In this document: piece after piece, positions 17,716 to 27,421 of the stretch | Numbering within the stretch: the stretch's first letter is position 1 | Layout: each line of letters begins with the position of its first letter | NCBI GenBank assembly: GCA_963850765.1 | Contig: CAWKMN010000003.1 | Coordinates: 930,001 to 994,000, forward strand | From: CAWKMN01 sp963850765 | GTDB lineage: Bacteria; Chloroflexota; Anaerolineae; Aggregatilineales; Aggregatilineaceae | Length of the DNA: 64,000 bases | Direction: 5' to 3' | Program-made: the position numbers and the translations under genes | The notes under the pieces: generated by a model | What the model saw: only the letters and a program-made list of their open reading frames with translations | The model's database searches: none | Told to the model about the DNA's origin: nothing

Positions 17716-19610
17716 TGTGCGGCATTTGCGGGATTCTCAATCTGGACGGCGCGCCGGTTTCGGCGGACGTGCTGGCCGCGATGAACGCCATGCTGATCCA
17801 TCGCGGGCCGGACCAGGGCCGCGAGATCCTGCGGGGCGCGTGCGGACTCGCCAACCGCCGCCTCGCCATCCTCGATCTGTCGCCAAGCGGGGCGCTGCCG
17901 ATGTGCAGCGCGGACGACACGATCACGATGGCCTACAATGGCGAAGTCTACAATTTCCCTGAGCTGAAATCCACCCTGGAAAAGCAGGGATATTCGTTTC
18001 ACTCTGGCTCCGATGCCGAAGCCGTGATCGAGCTTTACCGCCGCCTCGGGCCGGACTTCGTCACCCACCTGCGCGGCATGTTCGCGCTGGCGCTGTGGGA
18101 TGCGCCCAACCGGACGCTTGTCCTGGCGCGGGATCGGCTGGGGAAAAAGCCGCTGTATCTTTACCAGGATGCGCGCCGCCTGATATTCGCCTCCGAGATC
18201 AAGGCTCTGCTGCGACATCCGGACGTGCCGCGCCGTGCCGCCCGCGATCGGACGCCGCTGCTGCTGGCCTACGGATATGTGCCCGCGCCCCAGACGTTTT
18301 TCGAAGGGATTCAGATGCTCCCGCCGGGGCATGTGCTGGTCTGCCGTGATGGCGCGATCCGCACGCACGCCTACTGGCAGCCGCCCGCGATGGCCGGTTC
18401 TGATCCCCATGCGCGCGCCGAAACCTACCTCGACGAACTGCGCGCCACGCTCGAAGAATCCGTCCGGCTGCGCCTGCTGAGCGATGTGCCACTCGGCGCG
18501 TTCCTGAGCGGCGGCCTGGACAGCAGCCTGATCGTCGCGTATATGGCCCGCCACACGCCCGGCCGGGTCAAAACGTTCGCCATCGGGTTTAGCGGCGAGG
18601 AGTCGTTTGACGAAACGCCGCACGCCCGCCGCGTCGCCGATTATCTGGGCACCGAGCATCACGAGTTCATTGTCGAGCCCAACGCGATCGACCTGCTGCC
18701 GTTTCTGGTCTGGCACCACGACCAGCCGTTCGCGGACTCGTCGGCCATCCCAACCTATCTGGTGAGCAAACACACCCGCGACTATGTGACGGTCGCGCTC
18801 AGCGGGGATGGCGGCGACGAGTTATTCGCCGGATACGAGCGCTTTTATGCGGCGAATCTGGCCGCGCGCTACCGCCGCCTGCCCGCCCCGATCCGCACGG
18901 CGATCGGAGCAGCGGCCGGGCTGCTGCCCGAAGCGACCTCGTACCGGGGGATCGCGCAGCGGGTGCGGCGTTTCGTGGACGGCGCGACCCTGCCGCCTGC
19001 CGAGGCGTATTTCTCCTGGGTGCGCCTGTTTGACGACGAGCAGATCGCCAATCTGCTGAGCGATGGGCTCACCACGTCGCCCACCGCGCATTTCGCCGCG
19101 CACTTCAATCCCGGCGATTCGCGCGATTTCACGGCGCAGCTGCTCGACGTGAACCTGACCACCTATCTGCCCGACGACCTGCTGATCAAAGCGGATCGGG
19201 CGAGCATGGCCGCGTCATTGGAAACGCGCGCGCCCTTCCTCGATCACACCTTGGTCGAGCTGGCGGCGCGGATTCCGTCCAACCTCAAGCTGCGCGGCCA
19301 GACCACCAAACTTATTCTGAAGCAGGCCGCGGCTGGTATCCTGCCGGATGACATCATCCACCGCCCCAAACACGGCTTTGGCGTCCCGGTCGGGCGCTGG
19401 TTCCGCGCTGATCTGCGGGATTATGCCCGCGACATCCTGCTCGATCCGGGCACGCTAGCACGCGGGTATTTCCGTGAGCCGGCTGTCCGGCAGCTTTTGA
19501 ACGAACACACCAGCGGCCAGCGGAACCACGGCCAGCGTATCTGGACGCTGCTCACCTTCGAGTGGTGGCACCGCCTGTTTATGGATCCGGCCACGCCCGC
19601 GGCACCGTAA
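17715..19610 (+). CDS. asnB: Glutamine-hydrolysing asparagine synthase (AsnB-like)
   Basis: 631 residues from the ATG at 17715; the next codon is Cys2, the N-terminal amidotransferase nucleophile (MCGICG). Class II glutaminase motifs RGPDQG, NGEVYNF and DRLGKKPLY precede the synthetase domain, whose PP-loop is SGGLDSS (about 267-273), with later SGDGGDELFAGYERF and RAPFLDH. In glycan clusters such AsnB-like enzymes often amidate a sugar acid or a peptide and do not make free asparagine, so the cellular role is open. Confidence 0.88.
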   Translation: MCGICGILNLDGAPVSADVLAAMNAMLIHRGPDQGREILRGACGLANRRLAILDLSPSGALPMCSADDTITMAYNGEVYNFPELKSTLEKQGYSFHSGSDAEAVIELYRRLGPDFVTHLRGMFALALWDAPNRTLVLARDRLGKKPLYLYQDARRLIFASEIKALLRHPDVPRRAARDRTPLLLAYGYVPAPQTFFEGIQMLPPGHVLVCRDGAIRTHAYWQPPAMAGSDPHARAETYLDELRATLEESVRLRLLSDVPLGAFLSGGLDSSLIVAYMARHTPGRVKTFAIGFSGEESFDETPHARRVADYLGTEHHEFIVEPNAIDLLPFLVWHHDQPFADSSAIPTYLVSKHTRDYVTVALSGDGGDELFAGYERFYAANLAARYRRLPAPIRTAIGAAAGLLPEATSYRGIAQRVRRFVDGATLPPAEAYFSWVRLFDDEQIANLLSDGLTTSPTAHFAAHFNPGDSRDFTAQLLDVNLTTYLPDDLLIKADRASMAASLETRAPFLDHTLVELAARIPSNLKLRGQTTKLILKQAAAGILPDDIIHRPKHGFGVPVGRWFRADLRDYARDILLDPGTLARGYFREPAVRQLLNEHTSGQRNHGQRIWTLLTFEWWHRLFMDPATPAAP

Positions 19611-19618
19611 GGAGCATC

Positions 19619-20791
19619 ATGCCTGCCGACCGACCGATCCGCATCATGCGCCTGATCGCCCGGCTGAACGTGGGCGGTCCGGCGATCCACGTCACGCTGC
19701 TGACGGAGCGCCTGTCCGCGCCGGATTTTGAGACGACGCTGGTGTGCGGGCATATCGGGCCGGGCGAAGGCGACATGGCCTATCTGGCGGCGGAACGTGG
19801 GATCCAGCCGGTGTATATCGCAGAACTCGGCCGCGAACTCTCACTCCTGCGCGACCTGCTCACTCTGCTCAAGCTGTGGCGGCTGATGCGCCGGCTCCGC
19901 CCGGATGTGGTCCACACCCACACGGCTAAGGCCGGATTCGTGGGACGGGCGGCGGCCTGGCTGGCGCGTGTGCCGGTGCGCGTCCATACCTATCACGGCC
20001 ACGTGTTTCACGGCTACTTCAGCCCGGCCAAGACCCGCCTGTTCCTGTGGCTGGAACGCCTGACCGCGCGCCTGACCGACCGGCTGATCACGATCAGCCC
20101 GGCGCTGAAAGACGAACTCGCGCACACCTACCGCATCGCGCCCGAATCCAAATTCGCCGTCGTGCCGCTCGGCCTGGAACTGGCCCCCTATGCCGACCTG
20201 CCCCGCCACAGTGGATCCTTCCGTGCCGCCTATAACATTCCCGCCAATGCGCCGCTGATCGCCATTGTCGGGCGTCTGGTGCCGATCAAGAATCATGGGC
20301 TGTTTGTGCAGATGGCCGCGTGCGTCCGCCAGAGTATCCCCGACGCGCATTTTGCCATCATCGGGGACGGCGAATGCCGCGCCGCGATCGAAGCGCAGGT
20401 CGAAACGCTGAATCTGCACGACGCCGTCACGTTCACGGGCTGGATGCAGGATCTCAAGCCCGCGTACAGCGCTATGGATGTGCTCGTCATCTCGTCCGAC
20501 AACGAGGGCACGCCGGTCTCGATCATCGAGGCGCTGGCGGCGGGGGTGCGCGTCGTGTCGACGGCGGTGGGCGGCGTGCCGGATCTGCTGCGTCACGGCG
20601 ACTATGGGCGGCTGGTCCCGCCCGGCGATCCTGACGCACTGGCGGCGGCTGGCGGTGACGTGGCGGCGCTGAATGATCCCGAACCGGCCGGCGCGCGGCA
20701 GGCGGTCGTCGCGGCATACGATATTACCCGGCTGGCGGACGATCTCGCCGCGCTCTACCGGGATCTGCTGGCGGCGAAGCGCAGCCCATGA
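19619..20791 (+). CDS. Glycosyltransferase family 4, capsule/exopolysaccharide type
   Basis: 390 residues from ATG 19619 (AAGGAG upstream). It has RLNVGGPAIHVTLLTE at the N-terminus, VHTHTAKAGFVGRAAAWLARVPVRVHTYHGHVF in the middle, and VGRLVPIKNHGLFVQM plus SSDNEGTPVSIIEALAAGVRVV in the C-terminal donor domain. The HTHTAKAGxLGRxAA motif marks a GT4 subgroup common in capsule and exopolysaccharide loci. It overlaps the following gene by 4 bases. Confidence 0.87.
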   Translation: MPADRPIRIMRLIARLNVGGPAIHVTLLTERLSAPDFETTLVCGHIGPGEGDMAYLAAERGIQPVYIAELGRELSLLRDLLTLLKLWRLMRRLRPDVVHTHTAKAGFVGRAAAWLARVPVRVHTYHGHVFHGYFSPAKTRLFLWLERLTARLTDRLITISPALKDELAHTYRIAPESKFAVVPLGLELAPYADLPRHSGSFRAAYNIPANAPLIAIVGRLVPIKNHGLFVQMAACVRQSIPDAHFAIIGDGECRAAIEAQVETLNLHDAVTFTGWMQDLKPAYSAMDVLVISSDNEGTPVSIIEALAAGVRVVSTAVGGVPDLLRHGDYGRLVPPGDPDALAAAGGDVAALNDPEPAGARQAVVAAYDITRLADDLAALYRDLLAAKRSP

Positions 20792-23214
20792 ACCCGGATT
20801 CGTTCTCGCGGCGGCAGTGGTCGATCGGCGCGTGTCTGGTCACGCTGCTGATCGCCGTGTATTTTCTGACCTACAGCGGCTATGCCATCAGCCGTGACGA
20901 GTGGTTCCTGTTTGATGCCACCGAAAGTTTCGCCCGGCGTGGCACGATGGAACTGAATTACGAGTTCGACGCCTATCCCCCCCAGACGCTCGATGCAGTT
21001 CGCCCGCCCTCGGTGGATGCCGAGCCCTTACAGCCGGTACTCGCCGCGCCGCTGTTTCTCGCCGCGCAGGCGCTGCCCGGAATCGGGCTGGCGCATACCG
21101 TCTGGCTGTTTAACATCCTGGTCACGGCGCTGACCGCGGGCGTGCTTTATGCGTATGGGCTGGCGCTTGGCTACCCAATGCCGGCCGCCGCGCTGGTGGC
21201 GCTGATTTTCGGCCTGGGGACGATCGCGTGGCCTTATAGCCGCACGTTCTTTCGGGAGCCGCTGTTTACGCTGTTGGGGCTGCTGAGCGCTTATCTGGTT
21301 CTCCGGGTGCGGCTGGCCCTCGCCGCCGGGAAGCACCCGTGGGGGTGGCTGGTGGCGCTGGCGGTCGTCCTGGCCGGGGCGCTGCTGGCGAAGGAAGTCG
21401 CCCTGCTGCTGCTGCCCGCCCTGGTGATCGAAGCGCTGCCGTCCCGCCTGGAACAGGTCCGGCTGACCCGGCGGCGAGTGCTGGGCGTGTTCTTCGGAGC
21501 CCTGATCCTCGTGGCGGCGCTGAGCGCTGCGTGGTATGTGGTGGACCGGCTGTTCGATCTGCCGCAGCGGTATGAGCTCGTCCAGCGCTGGCAGCAGGCG
21601 AACGAAAACCTCTCGGATCTATCGGTTGGCGTGCGCGGCTATCTGTTCAGCCCAGGGCGCAGCCTGTGGGTGTTCTCGCCGGTGCTGCTGCTGGGCTTTG
21701 CGGCATGGCCCCATCTAATCCGGCGGCGGCGCTGGCGCGAACTGCTGGTGCCGCTGGTGGTCGTCGTCATGTTTGTGGTGGGATACGCTGCCGTGCGCGG
21801 CCCCGATCGCTGGACGGGCGGCCTCGGCTGGGGATCGCGCTATCTCGTCCCGGTGACGCCTTTTCTGGTGCTGTGGCTGCTCCCTGTAGTGCAGGGCGCG
21901 ATCGACACCGGCGCGGCGTGGTGGAAGCAGCGCTGGCAGCGGCGCTTCCAGCGGATCGGCGTGGCGCTCGTTTTCCTGCTCAGCGCGGCGATCCAGATCG
22001 CGGCGGTGTGGGTGCATATCAACCGGGGTTATTATGCGGCGCTGAACACGGAAGGGATCGTTGCCCACGACGCCCTCTGGAATATCCGCTGGTCGCCCAT
22101 CCCGGTGACGTTTGATCTGCTCGATGAGCTGGATCCCGATCTGGCGTGGCAGTACGTGATCGGCACGGCGTGGCTGCTGCCGGTGCTGTGCCTGCTGCTG
22201 GCCGGGATCGCGTTGGGGTGGGCGCAGTGGTGGCTGCGCCGGCCGGCAGGGTCGCGGCGGGCGCTGATCCTCACGGCAGGGTCGCTGCTCATCATGACGG
22301 TACTGGCATTGGGCGGCGGGCTGGTTGCCATCCGCGAAGACACGCGCTATTCAGGCAATTTCCAGCCGGCGCGGGATCTGCTGGACGCGCTCGAGCCGCG
22401 GCTTGAGCCGGATGATGTGATCGTGCTCAACGACTTCACCTATTCCGAGTTCTTCATGAACTATTACAAGCTCCGCAAGCCAGAGATTTTCACCCTGCCC
22501 CAATCGCCCGGCGAGCGCTCCAGCCCGGAACTCGACCCGGCCATCGAGTCGGCGAACCCTGAAGTGCTGATCCATCCATCCAATACACTCGTGCTGGCGG
22601 ATCTCGCGCAGCGGCATGACCGCCTGTGGCTCGTGATCAACAGCAGTTCGTTTATCTCGTGGTCGGTGCGCCCGGTCGAGCACTATCTGGCGCGGCACTA
22701 TTTCCCTGTATCCGAGGTCGGCTCCAGCGATCTGGCGCGCGCGATCCTGTTTGACATGACGCCCGCCCCGGCTCCGATCGGCACCGAGTGGCCGGCGCTG
22801 TCCAGCGGCGCGACCTTTGGCGAGAGCCTGCGTCTGGTTGGACTGGACATCCCCGGTGGAACGGTTCGCCCGCCCGGCGATGTGCTGCCCGTTTCGCTGC
22901 TGTGGGAAACACTGGCCCCCGTCCCGCAGGATTACACGGTGGCGCTGTTCGTGGTCTCCGCCGGGGGGAATCTGGTGGCGCAGCGCGACTCGTACCCGGT
23001 TAATTCGTTCGAGCCAACTCAGGGCTGGCGGCCCGGCTCGCTGCACCGCGATAACCACGGCCTGCAGCTGCCCACTAACCTGCCGCCGGGCACATACGAG
23101 CTGTGGGCGGCGGTTTACTGGTGGCAGGAACCTGACCAGCGTCTGCCCGTCACCGACTCGGACGGCGTGTCATTGGGCGATCACGCCGCCCTGGCAACGA
23201 TTACGATCCGCTAA
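20788..23214 (+). CDS. Large GT-C-like membrane glycosyltransferase with C-terminal soluble domain
   Basis: 808 residues. About 11-12 hydrophobic segments fall in the first 520 residues. SRDEWFLFD (about 33-41) gives the Asp-Glu motif expected in the first periplasmic loop of GT-C enzymes. The C-terminal ~280 residues are soluble and end in a beta-sandwich-like domain similar in style to the tail of the protein at 1386-3335 (LPPGTYELWAAVYW versus MPPGPAELRMILYD). It probably acts outside on a lipid-linked sugar donor. Last gene of the glycan operon. Confidence 0.75.
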   Translation: MNPDSFSRRQWSIGACLVTLLIAVYFLTYSGYAISRDEWFLFDATESFARRGTMELNYEFDAYPPQTLDAVRPPSVDAEPLQPVLAAPLFLAAQALPGIGLAHTVWLFNILVTALTAGVLYAYGLALGYPMPAAALVALIFGLGTIAWPYSRTFFREPLFTLLGLLSAYLVLRVRLALAAGKHPWGWLVALAVVLAGALLAKEVALLLLPALVIEALPSRLEQVRLTRRRVLGVFFGALILVAALSAAWYVVDRLFDLPQRYELVQRWQQANENLSDLSVGVRGYLFSPGRSLWVFSPVLLLGFAAWPHLIRRRRWRELLVPLVVVVMFVVGYAAVRGPDRWTGGLGWGSRYLVPVTPFLVLWLLPVVQGAIDTGAAWWKQRWQRRFQRIGVALVFLLSAAIQIAAVWVHINRGYYAALNTEGIVAHDALWNIRWSPIPVTFDLLDELDPDLAWQYVIGTAWLLPVLCLLLAGIALGWAQWWLRRPAGSRRALILTAGSLLIMTVLALGGGLVAIREDTRYSGNFQPARDLLDALEPRLEPDDVIVLNDFTYSEFFMNYYKLRKPEIFTLPQSPGERSSPELDPAIESANPEVLIHPSNTLVLADLAQRHDRLWLVINSSSFISWSVRPVEHYLARHYFPVSEVGSSDLARAILFDMTPAPAPIGTEWPALSSGATFGESLRLVGLDIPGGTVRPPGDVLPVSLLWETLAPVPQDYTVALFVVSAGGNLVAQRDSYPVNSFEPTQGWRPGSLHRDNHGLQLPTNLPPGTYELWAAVYWWQEPDQRLPVTDSDGVSLGDHAALATITIR

Positions 23215-23287
23215 TCGCTCTCGTCAGGTATCGCCCGCCGCGTTATACTTCCGGTTGCGCCTCGTTTATCGCAGCGGAAGCAGCCCA

Positions 23288-24340
23288 ATGACCGAACTCC
23301 ACTTTGACTCTGACCCAACCGTCGCTTTTCTGGTCGATCTGCTCAACACCCCCAGTCCAACCGGTTATCACACCGAAGCCGTGGAAGTCATCGAAAAAGC
23401 GTTTCGCGCGCTGGCGATCCCCGATCTGATCATCGAGCGCAGCGTCAAGGGTGCGCTGATCCTCACCTGGCCGGGCGAGCATCAGGACGCTCCGCGCGGC
23501 CTGACCGCCCACACCGATACATTGGGCCTGATGGTCAAGGAGATCAAAAGCAGCGGGCGGCTCAAGCTGACGCAGTTGGGCGGCTTTATGTGGAATGCCG
23601 TCGAGTTTGAGGGCGTCACCGTCCAGACCTTCGCCGGGCAGCGCTTCCGGGGGACCGTGCTCCCCGTCGAAGCCAGCGTGCATATCCACCGCAGCGCCGG
23701 CGACAACCCGCGCAATGCGGATACGATGGAAGTGCGGCTGGATGCGCGCGTGCAGTCCGCCGACGATACACGCGCCCTGGGGATCGAGGTCGGCGATTTT
23801 GTCTTCCTCGATCCGCGCGTCGAAGTGACTGACACCGGCTTCATCCGCTCCCGCCACCTGGACGACAAGGCGGGTGTCGCGGCGATTTACGGCGCGTTCC
23901 GGGCGCTGAACGCCGCCGGACTCCGGCCCGCGCAGACCGTGACGGCGCTGATCGCCACCTATGAGGAAGTGGGGCACGGCGGGACATCCGGCCTGCCGGT
24001 TAATTTGCACGAGCTGGTTACGGTAGACATGGCCGCGGTCGGGACAGGCCAGAACTCGGATGAGTTCAGTGTCGGCATCTGTATCAAAGATTCGGGCGGG
24101 CCGTATCACATCGACCTGACACGCAAGCTTCGCACCCTGGCGGAGAGCGCCGGCATTCCCTGCAAAACGGATATTTACCCGCATTACGGCTCAGACGGCG
24201 AGGCGTACTGGCAGGCCGGCGGCGGCGCGCAGGTCGCGCTGATCGGTCCCGGTGTGGATGCGTCCCACGCCTACGAGCGCACGCACACCGACAGCCTGAT
24301 CCACACGGCGCATCTCATCGCGCGTTATCTGCTATCCTGA
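23288..24340 (+). CDS. M42 family metallo-aminopeptidase
   Basis: 350 residues. The family metal and catalytic residues are in place: H in TAHTDTLGLMV, D in RHLDDKAGVAAI, the Glu pair in YEEVGHGG, D in VTVDMAAVG, and the late His in VDASHAYERTH. M42 enzymes are large tetrahedral dinuclear aminopeptidases that trim short peptides in the cytoplasm; some members were once named endoglucanases. ATG 23288 is chosen because the upstream open frame is antisense to nothing conserved and overlaps the previous gene. Followed after 10 bases by a HAD gene. Confidence 0.87.
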   Translation: MTELHFDSDPTVAFLVDLLNTPSPTGYHTEAVEVIEKAFRALAIPDLIIERSVKGALILTWPGEHQDAPRGLTAHTDTLGLMVKEIKSSGRLKLTQLGGFMWNAVEFEGVTVQTFAGQRFRGTVLPVEASVHIHRSAGDNPRNADTMEVRLDARVQSADDTRALGIEVGDFVFLDPRVEVTDTGFIRSRHLDDKAGVAAIYGAFRALNAAGLRPAQTVTALIATYEEVGHGGTSGLPVNLHELVTVDMAAVGTGQNSDEFSVGICIKDSGGPYHIDLTRKLRTLAESAGIPCKTDIYPHYGSDGEAYWQAGGGAQVALIGPGVDASHAYERTHTDSLIHTAHLIARYLLS

Positions 24341-24350
24341 AGGAGCTACC

Positions 24351-25109
24351 ATGCCCGTACATGGCGTGTTGTTTGACCTGGGGGGTACGCTGCTGCACTA
24401 CAACGCCCCTGATACCACCTGGGAAGATACGGAAAAAACCGGCGCCCGCAGTGTCTATCAGCGGCTGCTCGACGAAGGACTGACCCTGCCGCCGGAAGCC
24501 GAGTCGCTCGATGCCGCCTGGACGGGTGCGCTGGCTTTCTGGACGCAGATCATCGACCGCTACGATCCTAAAACGCTGAAAATGGCCGACTTCCTCCGGG
24601 CGATGGCGGCGGCCTGGAAGGTGGACAGCCTCACCGACGCGCTGATCGAGGCGCTGGGGCCGGTGTATATGCGCGCCATCCAGGCCCATGTATACCCGCT
24701 CGAAGGCGCGGCGGATACGCTGTGCGCGCTGCGCGAGCGCGGCCTGCGCATCGGGTTGATCTCGAATACGATCTGGCCGGGAACGGCGCATCTGGAAGAT
24801 TTGGAACGGCATGGCCTGCTGGACCTGATCGACCATGAAATTTTCTCGGCCGATGCCGAAGCCTGGAAACCGCGCCGCGAGGTCTTCCAGCTTGGTCTGG
24901 ACGCGCTGGATCTGAGCGCCGCGGAGACGATCTTCGTGGGTGACGCGCTCTATCACGACATCTGGGGCGCGCAGCAGGCCGGGATGCGCGCCGTGTGGAT
25001 CGAACAGGAGCGTACCTGGACACCCGATGGAATTATCGTCCAACCGGATGCGACCATCCGCCGTTTGCCCGAACTGCTGGAACTTGTCGAGGCTTGGCAG
25101 TCATCATGA
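24351..25109 (+). CDS. HAD-superfamily hydrolase
   Basis: 252 residues. Motif I is FDLGGTLLHY, with the nucleophile Asp kept but Gly at the usual second Asp position. Motif II is the Ser/Thr of GLISNT. Motif III is the Lys in EAWKPRREVF. Motif IV is VGDALYHDIWGAQQAGM. A helical cap lies between motifs I and II. It is likely a small-molecule phosphatase, but the Gly change at the acid/base position may lower turnover. It overlaps the next gene by 4 bases. Confidence 0.83.
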   Translation: MPVHGVLFDLGGTLLHYNAPDTTWEDTEKTGARSVYQRLLDEGLTLPPEAESLDAAWTGALAFWTQIIDRYDPKTLKMADFLRAMAAAWKVDSLTDALIEALGPVYMRAIQAHVYPLEGAADTLCALRERGLRIGLISNTIWPGTAHLEDLERHGLLDLIDHEIFSADAEAWKPRREVFQLGLDALDLSAAETIFVGDALYHDIWGAQQAGMRAVWIEQERTWTPDGIIVQPDATIRRLPELLELVEAWQSS

Positions 25110-25843
25110 CCGAGAATCGCTCACCTCAGGACAGTGTTGATAACGTGATTCGTCGCGTTTCCGAAACTCAAAGGCCCAAGCGCCGGCGTTTCCCGGTGTG
25201 GCTGATGCTGGTCCTTATTCTCGTGCTGATCGGTGGGGCGGCGCTGGCCTACTACCTGTTCGCACCATTGGATGCGCCCATTCCTGGCGACGCGGGCGCG
25301 CACACCGCCGGGCTGGACCAGGGCACCACGGCGCAGGGCTTCCCCCGCCTGGGCCGCGCCGACGCGCCGATCGTGATCGAAGAGTTTTCGAGCTATGCCT
25401 GTCCGCACTGCCGCGACTTCCACCTCGAACGCTTCCCGGATCTGCTGGACGAGATCGCCGCCGGGCAGGTGCAGTTCGTGCTGATCCCCGTGCCGAATAT
25501 CGGCATCGGCGCAAAGAGCGCTGCCAAAGCCGCGCTGTGCGCCGGGGAACAGGGCCAGTTCTGGACGATGAATGACGTCCTTTTCGACTGGCAGGATCGT
25601 TTTGTCCTGTTCACTTTTGACGAGCGCCGTATCAAGAAGGGCGCGATCAACCTGGGCCTGGACGGCGCGGCGTTCGAGCGCTGTATGGGCAGCAGCGCGA
25701 TCGAAACGCTGGTCGAGACCGCCCGCAGCGAATTCGACCGGCGCGGGCTTTCGGGCACCCCAACTTTTTTCATCAATGGCGAAGAAGTACAGGATTACAG
25801 CGAATTTGATCACCTGGGCGAACCCATGGAAACAACCACATGA
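25106..25843 (+). CDS. Membrane-anchored DsbA-like thioredoxin-fold oxidoreductase
   Basis: 245 residues. Basic N-terminus, one membrane segment (about 30-52), then a Thioredoxin_4/DsbA-type domain with the active site CPHC (99-102) inside EEFSSYACPHCRDFH. The cis-Pro loop is GTPTFFINGEEV. It probably forms or shuffles disulfides outside the membrane. It overlaps the following dipeptidase gene by 4 bases. Confidence 0.85.
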   Translation: MTENRSPQDSVDNVIRRVSETQRPKRRRFPVWLMLVLILVLIGGAALAYYLFAPLDAPIPGDAGAHTAGLDQGTTAQGFPRLGRADAPIVIEEFSSYACPHCRDFHLERFPDLLDEIAAGQVQFVLIPVPNIGIGAKSAAKAALCAGEQGQFWTMNDVLFDWQDRFVLFTFDERRIKKGAINLGLDGAAFERCMGSSAIETLVETARSEFDRRGLSGTPTFFINGEEVQDYSEFDHLGEPMETTT

Positions 25844-26924
25844 CCCTGATCGTGGATGGACATCTCGACATCGCGTGGAATGCGTTTAACAACGGGCGTG
25901 ACTTCCGGCGCAGCGCGCGCGATAACCGCCGCCGCGAAACCGACCCGGTGTTTTTGCAGCGCTACGGGCGCGCCATGGTGGGCCTGCCCGAAGCCATCGA
26001 AGGGCGAATCGCGCTCACCAACGGCACGATCTTCGTGTCGCCAACGTGGAGCAAGATGTATCCCGACGAGCGCATCCTCTACGATACGCCGGACGAAGCG
26101 TACCGCCTGGGCATGCAGCAGCTAGATTTCTATCACAAGCTCGCGGATTCACACGAGCAGATCGCGCTGATCAAGACGCAGGGCGATCTCGATGCCGTGC
26201 TGGATACGTGGCAGGAAGATAAAGACCCCGCCGAAAACGTCTTCGGGATCGTGCTGCTGATGGAAGGGGCCGACCCGATCCTTGAGCCGGAACAGATCGC
26301 GGAGTGGTACGCGCGCGGCCTGCGCATCGTCGGCCCGGCCTGGACGGCGACCCGCTACAGCGGCGGCACCCGGGCGCTCGGCCCGCTGACCGACCTGGGC
26401 CGCGAGCTGCTGCGCGCGATGCGCACGCTGAACATGATCCTCGACCTGTCGCACATGGCCCCCGACGCCTGTTATCAGGCGCTCGACCTTTACGACGGGC
26501 CGCTGATCGCCAGCCATTCCAACCCGCTGCGCTTCCGCCCCGACCGCCCCGATCGCAACCTGTCCGACGAGATGATCCGCCTGATTGCGGAGCACGACGG
26601 CGTGATGGGCATTATCCCCTACAATCTGTTTCTCGTGGAAGGCTGGCGGATGGGCGACCGCAAAGACGCCGCGACCCTGGCGACCGTCATCGCGGCGATC
26701 GATCATGTCTGCCAGGTGACGAGCAGCGCGCGCCATACCGGGATCGGCAGCGACTTCGACGGCGGCTATGGGGGGAATCCGCGCCGGTGGAGTTTGAAAC
26801 GCTGGTCGATCTGCAAAAGATCGGCCCGGCGCTGGCCGAACGCGGTTATAATCAGGAAGACATCACGGCTATTCTGAGCGGAAACTTCTTGCGGATTTTG
26901 CGGGCCGGGCTGCCCGGCAGTTAG
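25840..26924 (+). CDS. Membrane dipeptidase (renal dipeptidase family M19), frameshifted
   Basis: The N-terminal HLDIAWN metal motif, LMEGADPI (Glu), LDLSHMAPDACYQ and IASHSNPLRF (His pair), and HTGIGSDFDGG are those of the M19 zinc dipeptidases. The frame breaks at about 26770 within a run of six G; the product continues in another frame as GESAPVEFETLVDLQKIGPALAERGYNQEDITAILSGNFLRIL and ends at 26924. A single G gained or lost explains it. The joined protein of about 360 residues is full length. It hydrolyses dipeptides, including D-amino-acid ones in some homologues. Confidence 0.85.
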
Positions 26925-26932
26925 GTCGTGGG

Positions 26933-27421
26933 ATGGAAAAGTACGCGCAGATCAGTATCACGCTCGGCTCGCTCGGCATCGTGATCGCTCTGATCGGCTT
27001 GTTCCCCGGCATTATCGGCCTCGAAACCGTCGAAGGCGTCGGCGTGCTGCAAGTCCTGGTGATCCTGCTCGGCTTCACGGTGTTGTTCATCGGCGCGTAT
27101 CTGTTCGCCCGGCAGGTCTTTTATCCGGGGATGCCCACCACCCTGGCGCAGGACATCGGGATTCGCCTGACCATGACCGGCCTGCTGATCGCGGCGGCGG
27201 CCGGGCTGGCCGATGTGTTAGGCTTTGGCAGCCACGGTCTCACCCAGGATGAGCGGCCGCTGCTCGGACGGCTGCAAGCGCTGGCCTTTGTCGGCGGGAT
27301 CCTGCTGGCATCGTCCGGCGTGATCCTCTTCGCGATGCTCGGCCCCGCGCAGTCACCAGACGACGATTCGGACTCTGACAGCAGTTTACCAACTCCGCCC
27401 TCCGACCTGCCCGCCGGTTAA
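26933..27421 (+). CDS. Hypothetical four-helix membrane protein
   Basis: 162 residues. Hydrophobic helices at about 8-28, 36-60, 75-98 and 112-135, then a Ser/Asp-rich tail (DDDSDSDSS). ATG lies 8 bases after the dipeptidase stop. No family recognised. It overlaps the last 4 bases of the convergent gene on the other strand. Confidence 0.6.
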   Translation: MEKYAQISITLGSLGIVIALIGLFPGIIGLETVEGVGVLQVLVILLGFTVLFIGAYLFARQVFYPGMPTTLAQDIGIRLTMTGLLIAAAAGLADVLGFGSHGLTQDERPLLGRLQALAFVGGILLASSGVILFAMLGPAQSPDDDSDSDSSLPTPPSDLPAG